A DNA stretch of 64,000 nt from assembly GCA_963966185.1 (NCBI GenBank), contig CAWZYM010000229.1, positions 493,001-557,000 of the forward strand, written 5' to 3'. A program made the translations under genes and the position numbers. A model generated the notes under the pieces. The model was given only the letters and a program-made list of their open reading frames with translations, did not search any database and had not been told where the DNA came from. The DNA is from Rhabditoides inermis (Eukaryota; Nematoda; Chromadorea; Rhabditida; Rhabditidae). Below, piece after piece: positions 56,942 through 64,000 of this stretch (position 1 is its first letter; the number at the start of each line of letters is the position of its first letter).

Positions 56942-59900
56942 TCACGGGTTGATGGGTGCTCGGGGATCGGCCGAGTAGTGGGGCCGCAGCCTGGGCGGGT
57001 CGGGTCCGTGTCCGTGGTACGGACCGGGGGCCACCTGCAAGGGAGTCATGCTTCGGTCAGTCACAGCCACTGTTCTAGTCAACAAATAACAGTGTTGCAA
57101 GTATTAAGGCGCATCACTTATTTTCGAACTCTGTGACAAGCGCAGACGTCCGTCTTTTTCGTGCACTTTTGCTGGCTGGGAATGTTGAGACCAACACAGT
57201 CCATGGAACTTCAAATACCATGCACGTGCGCACTTTCTCACTCTCTAAGCGCTGAAAGATCCAGTGATGTATGGTGTTGCGAGATCAGTCACATCGGAAA
57301 TGTACTTCTACTTCTACTGTTCAATTTGTATCATAACATTCTTGAATGTACTGACAGCTCCGGTTCCGAAGTCGACTCCTCCTCCGGGCACAGCAGGTCG
57401 GTGTTCGCTCCTGTCGGACCTCCTTCCGCGGGTCAGAGACACCGTCTCGTACTCCACACCGTGGTCCACGATCGGCATGTCCTGAATGGAGACGGTGTCA
57501 CTTTTTAAAGTACAGTAAGTCTGATTGTAGCTTGTGGAGAAAGAAGGAGGGAGAAGAAAGATGGGGAGGGACGCACCTTGGTGTAGTCCATACCTCCGCA
57601 CTCATAGCCGCGCTCCGGGTACCTGTGAAATATTGGGTAAAGATTTTGTCTTGTGTGTATTTTTCGGCAAATCAATGAGCTACGATTAAAGGCACAGGGG
57701 CGTTTAGCGTTACCAAGGTTGATCGAAATTCACTTATGAGAACTTGGCAAAACTGATTGCACGTAGCGGGAATCGAACCGGCGTAGCCTGGTCCGTGAAC
57801 CGTGAGCGTTACCACAACACTACAACGACATGTACTGTCGAACTCATATCGACGAGATGTGCACAGAGATCAACTTTTGGATAAGCATTTTGGCGCGAAA
57901 ATCGAATTCGCCTTACCAAGCTTCGCACGTGCAAATGTTGGTAAGCGTGTAGGTAACGCGGAAACGCCGTTCTTTCGCGTTTTCTTTGATTGTTTCGTGT
58001 TTATATGGATCAAGCAATGTTCAAAAGTCAAAACTAAGCGCCACTGTGCCTTTAAATACAATTTTATATTATTTTGTTAGAAAGTGGTAAAGTGAATCGT
58101 GAAGACTGAAACGTATGCACAGACTCAGTCAAACCAACGTACACAACAGCAGTGGGAACAAGCAAACAGAGATATGGTGTTGTGACGAGGATCTGGACTG
58201 GACTGGCAGTCAGTCGCAACCAGGTACATACCAACTGAAAGACGGACGGAACTGACAGACAGACGGACAGACATCTGGACACTCATACGTACTCCCTGGG
58301 CTGGCTGTGGCTCCTCCTGCCCCTCCAGGCGACGTCCTTGTACATGGGCAGGGCGTGGACGTTGTGTGTGTTGTGCACGTAGTTGCTGCTCTTCTCGCGG
58401 AACTCCCGCGGAGTGTTGTCCAGATCGCGCAGCGGAGTGTACCTGCAAATGGAGATGTGGCTGCCGAAGTATATATATATATATGTAGCAATCGTAGCAA
58501 ATGTAGCTGCAACTGAATCTTTTTGCAAGTCCATATAAGTAACTATCCGTTTCATTCAAATCAGAATCAGTGTATCTGTTGTGTTTCACTAGTGTGACAT
58601 TTGCAAATCTTGTCACGATGGGAACAAACCAGTGTACTCACGCGTTCTGTCTTCCTCCGTGGAACTCCCTCTCTAGGGTGGCTCCGGGGGTGCGGGAACG
58701 AGCCCTCTCACTCTTCTCCCGCGCATACGACGTCCATTCCGGCTCCTGAATACAACCATTATTGTTACTAGTATTGCCATAATCCTGATTGAAAACGAAG
58801 TAGTGGTTCGTTTAACAAGAGATGCGACTACTGACTACTGTACTTAAATAGCGTTGTTTGCATATTTATGAAAAAAGCAATATGTAGTGTAGTCCCTGTT
58901 TGATTGTACGGTACAGAATATAACTTTGTATTTAGGGAATATTACTTCAAAGTTTTCGATAAAGAATACACTACAGTGTAGTTGTACCTATAAACCTGTC
59001 ATATTGTGAATACTCGCCATTCACGGCAAATGTAGTGTGGATTTGTCTGTGAAAAGAAAAGATCTTTGGATAATGGACTATGGAAATTAGGTACCTAATC
59101 TAGCAGAAATACGGAAATAATAAAGATCATAAGTGTATATGAGCATATGTTCATCGGAAGATGAAACCATCAAACAGTCATATTCATTAGAAATACATAC
59201 CAGAAGCAGGAGGAAGTGTGAATCATTATATATGGTAAGATCATTTTTTCGACTACTATCTAGCCGTACCGAGTCGTAGGGTAGGTTGGGTGCTTCCGCC
59301 TGGGCGACCTTCTCTGCGAAGTGGCGACCGAAGCCGTCGTCCCTATCAGACTCGTGGATAGCCTTCAGAGTAGCCGACCTGCACAGGAAAAGACTTCATT
59401 TACATGATCACATATCTAAATAAGTTTTTTTTTTCAAATTATCGTAACATAATACATGATTTCGCCGAATGCGCTGGTTTTACAATTCTGCTTTGAACTT
59501 TGAGCAATTGAACTTTTTTGATACAATAGTGATAGTGACTAGTTTTTGATACAATAGTGACTAAATTATTTACTTGCGTTAGTTCAAATAATCAAATACT
59601 GGGGTATATAAAAATTGGCCTATATATATATATGTATTCAGGTAATCATTGACTAGAAATCAGAAATATGCTGCATAGAAAATTTCTATTGGTTCATTAC
59701 AGTGACTTCAAGCTTCAAGAGTTCATGGAAGACCAGAGAGTGAGAGTGATGTTTGCACATACTGTAAACTGAATGAACGTAGTCTGATTTCTGATTCTGA
59801 TAGTGAATGATCATTTTCTACATGTAAATGTTAGAATTCTTACCTGCAGATGATCTACACACCGAAATTATTGCTACATACATACCACGGTGTATTGGTA

Positions 59901-60062
59901 TGGATGTAATTTACTTTACATAGACATGAAACGGTATTCGAACGGGTTTTGATAGATAGAAGAATGCTCGCCTGGCCGGGTCGAAGTGTTTGTCGGGTGC
60001 GGGGAGGGGAATGGCGTCGGCGGCTCCGACCTGCTGCGTCAACTGCTCCACCGCTGACTCCC
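43773..60062 (-). CDS. Modular Gln/Ser/Tyr-rich protein of many small exons (function unknown)
   Basis: Around 45 short minus-strand exons with mostly phase-0 junctions. 5'-most exon seen: 60061-59972 (ESAVEQLTQQVGAADAI, GC donor), then SATLKAIHESDRDDGFGRHF (59.3 kb), EPEWTSYAREKSERARS (58.7 kb), YTPLRDLDNTPREFREKSS (58.4 kb). A long series of 25-30-codon exons follows. Four are clear duplicates of the TRSVASPAPPP..Q.SQNYS..Y.KTE type: 53301-53221, 53162-53079, 52491-52411, 47967-47887 (81, 84, 81, 81 bases). The end has few repeats: DVSYRRELTTAADPGREV, EEEKRVVEKQLEPGVISR, HVTTKYYKKKTTTDTTTTTQ, stop at 43773-43775. No signal peptide, membrane helix or known domain seen. The low-complexity make-up suggests a structural or scaffold protein. 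The true start was not found. Confidence 0.7.
44780..44840 (-). repeat. (AATTC)n tract in an intron
   Basis: Five AATTC units between AT-rich flanks; on the minus strand the tail sequence of the RTE fragment. It may be a tail-only remnant or a simple repeat. Confidence 0.45.
48157..48971. mobile_element. Mutator-type MITE with 9-bp target duplication
   Basis: Long terminal inverted repeats (about 48157-48300 and 48830-48971) starting GGCATCCTGTAAAATTCAAC and rich in TTCAACAA units. The 9-base duplication CTTTTATTG occurs at 48148-48156 and 48972-48980. Long inverted repeats with a 9-base duplication fit the Mutator superfamily. The middle has no recognised gene. Confidence 0.85.
49450..49960. 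repeat. Minisatellite of about 95-base units
   Basis: About five units with GAGTGAA(G/A)AGGAC, a TCCTT(C/T) stretch and one or two CTGGCGAAT / ATCGCAACCTGGCGA segments (starting near 49470, 49568, 49663, 49765 and 49846). Confidence 0.8.
51286..52374 (+). repeat. Unclassified repeat element, short copy
   Basis: Same 5' start (TACGGTTTAGGGCGG) and 3' end (GTAACGGAGACA) as the long copy, about 1.09 kb, different interior. TAA precedes it and follows it. Looks like an internally deleted or rearranged derivative inserted next to the long copy. Confidence 0.7.
52497..52929 (-). mobile_element. TTAA-flanked MITE containing tRNA-like sequence (copy 1)
   Basis: Ends AGGAACAGAGGCG and CGCCACTGTTCCT are inverted repeats; TTAA flanks both (52493-52496 and 52930-52933), a piggyBac-type target duplication. 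On the minus strand an A-box-like TAGCGCAGTGG (52656-52646) and B-box-like GGTTTGATTCC (52612-52602) are spaced as in a tRNA gene. It abuts the acceptor of the exon 52491-52411: the final A of TTAA plus the next G form the AG. Confidence 0.8.
52960..53075. repeat. CT microsatellite between modular exons
   Basis: CT and CCCT runs filling the intron upstream of the 52411-52491 exon. Confidence 0.85.
54055..54155. repeat. CT microsatellite
   Basis: CT run with TTTC interruptions in an intron of the modular gene. Confidence 0.85.
54540..54645. repeat. CT microsatellite with TCGCT variants
   Basis: About 50 CT units with two CGCTCTCT and two CGACTCTC interruptions, in an intron of the modular gene. 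Confidence 0.85.
55785..55872. repeat. GA microsatellite
   Basis: GA run on the plus strand in an intron of the modular gene; another GA tract lies at 56893-56938. Confidence 0.85.
57690..58051 (-). mobile_element. TTAA-flanked MITE containing tRNA-like sequence (copy 2)
   Basis: Ends AGGCACAGGGGCG and CGCCACTGTGCCT, TTAA at 57686-57689 and 58052-58055. On the minus strand an A-box-like TGGTAACGCTCACGG and B-box GGTTCGATTCCCGC (57779-57766) sit in a stretch of about 70 bases whose ends GTAGTG/CGCTAC can pair like an acceptor stem. Diverged relative of 52497-52929. Confidence 0.8.
58760..59270. other. Intron of the modular gene
   Basis: AT-rich intron between the SATLKAIHE and EPEWTSYARE exons. 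Nothing further recognised. Confidence 0.5.
59385..59965. other. Intron of the modular gene
   Basis: AT-rich, no exon or repeat recognised apart from a short TATATATA run near 59620. Confidence 0.5.
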
Positions 60063-60762
60063 TGAAAAGTTAAACATATTAAAACATCCTTATAGGCATA
60101 TACAACGTATACCGGCTAAAAGTACTGTAACTGCACTTTCATGTACTTTCAACGATATGTAGGAATGTAGGAGCAGAGCAGGGTGAGGCTTCAAAAATTC
60201 ACTCCGTTACTCAATCGGTGAAAAGGTGTCTGACTTACAAATGTACGGTATGTTAAATGACAAGTTGTTGATAATATTGATGAGATGATCAATGAAACAG
60301 AAAGTAGCCGAATGCTGAACATCCTTTCATTTTATGCACAACAATAGTCAACCTTTTCTACCTCTCTCTAAATACAGCTATTACCTTATTTGTAATCCGT
60401 TGAGTGTTCTGATAGTGTACACCTACTAGCCAAACTAGCATTTGCTGATTCGCTCTGATACGTTCATTCTTTCATGTGAGTGGGTGTGTAGGACTTTCCT
60501 AGTGAACTATAAAACTTGAGCTCATTTGGTACGAGGGAGAGAGAAAGGGGAGAGAGAGGAGCGAACGAGAAGGGGAGGGGTTAGAGAGGAAGAGAAAGAG
60601 AGAGGAGGGGAGAGAGCATCTTGTCTCTTCCTTGAACGTCTCAGCTGCCGCTTTGACCATCCATATATATTCAATCCTTGCCCGCAGTTTCGTTCACTTT
60701 CCCTGATGATTACTCCAGTTCCCTTCCATAGTTTCTCATACGGATGCTTTTCAGTGTCCAGT
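60063..60762. promoter_or_regulatory. Interval between modular gene and receptor gene
   Basis: The first modular exon seen begins in phase 2, so at least one more exon must lie upstream, here or beyond; I could not find it. A purine-rich GAGA tract (about 60535-60620) precedes the receptor start codon by 140 bases. Promoters for one or both genes are expected here. Confidence 0.4.
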
Positions 60763-62413
60763 ATGGAGGTTCCATACCTGGCCGCTGCCTTTCTCTCGCT
60801 CCTCATTTTCTTCGAAGTGTCTGTCAATTCCCTCGCTCTCTTTGGAATGATCCGACAGATAAGCAAGAAGTGAGTTCGAATTACACCACAAAGATACTTC
60901 ACACATGAAATGTCTGTGAAAAATGACAATGAGGGGCTGCAGTAGATTACTAGATTAATATGGTTCAATCGCCAACCCGAACCAATTCAGTGCCAACTTC
61001 GTGCCTATCTACATCATTGTCGTGTCGAATCTGTGTGGAGACATGCTGATGTTGTTGCTGAATGCGGTCTACCTTGTTCCCGCCATTATCAAACAGGTGA
61101 ATATCAATCTCTACTTTATAATATTCTAATATACAACCTGCAGGATTTCCTGTTCGGATCGCGCCGAGCCTCTCTCGACAAACTCTTCTCTTCCATGTTC
61201 ATGGTGTTGTGGTATCACATCAGCATATCACAGATTCTCATGGCTGTTAACAGGTACGGTAGTCCTGCAGATTACAGTACAAACGTCGTCCCAGACTGAC
61301 TGTCATCTGCTTCTCCACTCGTCGCATCTTCACCCTTCGTACCACCATCTTCTGTACGGCTGCCCTCGTTCCCATCTCCCTTTGTCTCTCCATCACCTCA
61401 CAGTATCTGTCACCTTGTTGCGCGTGAGTTTGTATAATTATAACAGAATCGGTTTCGCAACTGGACTTTCTCTCGTACAACAGTACAAAAATGCATTTTC
61501 TCAAAAAGACAAAAATGCAAGTATAGTGAACTTTACTATCACAATTGTAGTTGTAGTGTCTTTCATGAGAATAGCCAGGGAACAAGTTGATCGTGGGAAC
61601 AACTAGCTACTTTCTATTATCTTCCTTTCCTCGTATGAATGGCTACGAAATTAAAAGGCATATGAAATAAGAGGAGAAGGATATAAGATGAAGAAGAAGT
61701 GCAGTTGTCCTCATGCTTCTCAGTTTTTCTAATAAAAATTGTATTCTACACAGGGATAGGATGCTAGAATACATAATCTTTTGATGCACCACGTTACTTA
61801 CAAGAGCGAAGTATAACATACGTATGAAACAATGAAACAAGAATCGTTCTGAAATAGAAACTGATATTAATTTCACGACAATTCACACTTTCAGATTCGC
61901 CTTCGATCCTCTGGTCTTCTCTTACTCCTACACCACCATAGAAAGAATGGAGAACCTATCCGATCATTTCATAGACTTTCCACTCAACACAGCAACCACT
62001 ATATTTGCAGTTATGTGCTATATAAAGGTAAAGGGAGAGAAAGAAAGAGAAAAGAGAGCCAGAGAATATCAAAATAATCGCTAGTATTTTTGCACTGCGT
62101 GTTTAGTATGCGTGGTGTGTTTTATTAAGCGTAGACTACATAATTTGATTAGCTATAATTGGATTTGAATGAATGAAAATATGTACGTCAGTGTCTCGAA
62201 CAGTGATATTTTCAGTAGAAATAGAGACGCGCCGCTAATGTAACATTTTTTTTATTAAAATTTAACCCTTTCAGATTTTTCACTATGTGCACAAGACTCG
62301 ACAAGTAATGATCAACTCGATTTCATCTGATTCCATCGGTAGAAGAAGGCGAAGGGAATTCAGGTAGTTCTCTCTCTCGCTTTCTCTATCTTTAACCTTC
62401 TCTTCTCATTACA

Positions 62414-62477
<64 letters not shown>

Positions 62478-62866
62478 AAGATCCCGATAATTCCCTCTAT
62501 TCCAGACACGCTCTCCAATTCGGCATCGTTTCCACTGTCTACTTTCTTACTTGGACCGGATTCCGCGCTCTCCCAATCATCATTGGTAATCTCATTGGCA
62601 TCTCAGTAGTTGTAATGGGGAAAAACCATTCCAGGCGCCTCCGCTCCCTTTGCCTATCTCTCCGTCTTCATTCTGTTATGTCTCAATTGTGGGGCTAATG
62701 GCTTCTCAACCATTCTCGGAAACAGGGAGGTTAGCGAATTTGGAAACTTTGTATAAAAATGATGTGTGGGGTACATAATATATTTGACAATGTTCAGATG
62801 TTCAAGATGCGAGGCGGTTGTAAGAGCGTCGCGACGGTTCCCACAATATCCTCACGCATCTCGTAG
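60763..62866 (+). CDS. Nematode chemoreceptor-like seven-transmembrane GPCR
   Basis: Nine exons: 60763-60869, 60991-61096, 61144-61253, 61295-61423, 61895-62027, 62275-62363, 62506-62585, 62635-62729, 62798-62866; 918 nt in frame, 305 residues. The ATG opens the first helix (YLAAAFLSLLIFFEVSVNSL). Further helices: IYIIVVSNLCGDMLMLLL, MFMVLWYHISISQILMAVNR (end of helix 3, NR in place of DRY), TIFCTAALVPISLCLSI, LNTATTIFAVMCYI, FGIVSTVYFLTWTGF, and APFAYLSVFILLCLNCGANG. A basic third cytoplasmic loop (GRRRRRE) follows helix 5. The NR motif, CC.F.F loop and DF.LN segment recall the nematode srx class; subfamily is uncertain. Expected: plasma-membrane sensory receptor. No damage seen. Confidence 0.85.
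62418..62478. repeat. CT microsatellite in a receptor intron
   Basis: CT run in the intron between exons 6 and 7 of the receptor gene. Confidence 0.85.
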
Positions 62867-63040
62867 ACACCCAATCCGCGCCAGCACGTCTTCTGCGCAA
62901 TCCAGCACCTCAGCACCACACAAAACGACAATATGTTATCTTTATAATGTACGAATGATTTTTTCATCAATAATTATGTTTGTTGTTTGTAGTTTGTGGG
63001 TTTTTTTTTATTCGGATTGTGCTGATATTATTTTTCAATG
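62867..63040. other. Short 3' flank of the receptor gene
   Basis: AT-rich; ends where the truncated retrotransposon begins, about 170 bases after the stop codon. Confidence 0.5.
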
Positions 63041-63645
63041 AGCATTGTACAGAATTATGGAATCCTAAAGATGTGGGGTCGGTGAATCTGATTGAGTCGG
63101 TACAGAGACATTTTACGCGCCGAATATGTCACCGTGCCGGCTTTTTCTCGCTCACTTATCCCCAACGCCTCCAGCTATTAGATCTCCAAACGCTCGAAGA
63201 GCGACGCTTAATAAACGATATTGCGTATATTCATAAGGTTATGACTAATCGCACTAGTCTAGAGTATTCTGGCCTCTTCAACATTGTAGCTTCCCGGTCT
63301 CGTGTTTCTCATGGGTGGCGCCTGATTCCTTGCTTTGACACAACTTTAAAGAGCAGCACGTTTTTCAGTAGGGTTTTTGCACTATGGAACACACTCCCCA
63401 ACAACATCATTTTATCTGCGAAACATCAAACAGTGAAATCGTACCTCCTAGATAACCCCCATTTGTTCCCTCCGTCCAAAATTAGATGAGTGCTCATTTG
63501 GGAACCTGTGTTATCTGTTTTATCCTATTTTTGTGTTTATTTATTTTCCAATGCCGTATTCACCTAATTATGTGTTTGTCCTGTCCTGGTTTCATATATA
63601 TAGTATACGCGGTAATAAATATTATTTATTATTATTATTATTTAC
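63041..63645 (+). pseudogene. Non-LTR retrotransposon, 3' fragment
   Basis: 5'-truncated copy of the same family as the split element. The frame from TELWNPKDVGSVNLIESVQR to a stop at 63487-63489 matches the C-terminal 140 or so residues of the ORF2 at 10766-13319 (FSLTYPQRLQLL, SGLF, and PHL.P.SKIR at the end). It ends GGTAATAAATATT plus TTA-type units near 63.61-63.64 kb. Divergence from the split copy shows it is an independent, probably older insertion. Confidence 0.85.
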
Positions 63646-64000
63646 ACTATGAATGACATTTCTAATTAGGTCATGTGAGTAACAGAACTGTCAACTTTCA
63701 ATATGCGAATGTACTAAATAAAAAGTGAAAAAAACGTAGTATTACGTATTACTCTAATACCGATGTTTATTTTTTACTACATTTTAATCCATGACGACTT
63801 CTACTTCGAATAAGTGCGAAAAAAAGAGAGGTGATGCGACGCTATTCGATTCGAGAAGACAAAAAGGTCATCAAATAGGTGCTGGCAACGAAGATTACGG
63901 AATATCACAACGATTGAAGTTGCCAAGTGTGAACTACAAGACTATCCACAAGACATCTGCATAGTTCTCTTAACCCCATCTCCACAAATAAAAGACAAAC
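63646..64000. other. Right-end AT-rich sequence
   Basis: No gene or repeat recognised up to the window edge. Confidence 0.45.

Noticed and set aside
57760..57832. Functional tRNA gene
   Set aside because: A- and B-boxes and a pairable acceptor stem are present, but the anticodon arm does not form cleanly and the sequence lies within a MITE; treated as tRNA-derived.

Overview
The window is eukaryotic and most probably from a nematode. Genes are cut by many short introns (often 38-50 bases) with TTTCAG/TTGCAG-type 3' splice sites, there is a chemoreceptor-like seven-helix receptor, and CT/GA microsatellites fill introns and spacers. The species cannot be named from the sequence. No bacterial, organellar or CRISPR features are present.

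Host genes. Three histidine acid phosphatase (HAP) copies lie at the left: a partial gene (1-289, minus), a complete 11-exon gene (6149-8419, minus; the exons I placed sum to 1194 nt, in frame, 397 residues) and a damaged divergent copy (9005-10614, plus). After the third copy the host sequence resumes at about 43.5 kb with a many-exon gene of small, tandemly duplicated Gln/Ser/Tyr-rich exons (43773-60062, minus). A complete 9-exon receptor gene follows (60763-62866, plus; 305 residues).

Mobile DNA makes up most of the rest. A Tc1/mariner-type element with 28-bp inverted ends and a TA duplication spans 445-5776. It holds an internal duplication, a viral-glycoprotein-like fragment and an RTE-type reverse transcriptase fragment. 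A 466-bp foldback MITE (6645-7110) sits exactly at a splice acceptor of the complete HAP gene. A non-LTR retrotransposon (minus; about 43.43 kb to 10.64 kb) is split by a 28,652-bp insertion at 13320-41971.

That insertion is the main result. It is a head-to-tail train of Helitrons, all on the minus strand: E1 (41971 to 40376), E2 (40375 to 18903) and E3 (18902 to 13320). Each starts with TC and ends with CTAG beside a GC-rich hairpin. The outer ends are flanked by host A and T, and removing the train rejoins the retrotransposon ORF2 in frame through the endonuclease domain. E2 looks autonomous. It encodes an intron-rich Rep/helicase protein (23254-37166) with a putative Ulp1-like cysteine-protease module at its N-terminal side, and a separate RPA-like single-strand-binding protein (19751-22055). 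Its 5' subterminal region is packed with TTGTTTAC/GTAAACAA motifs.

Within the modular gene (44-60 kb) the introns carry a tandem pair of unclassified repeats, one hit by a Mutator-type MITE with a 9-bp duplication, and two TTAA-flanked MITEs that contain tRNA-like sequence. All gene models are hand-spliced. Boundaries given to the base were read from the sequence; those called approximate were not resolved.
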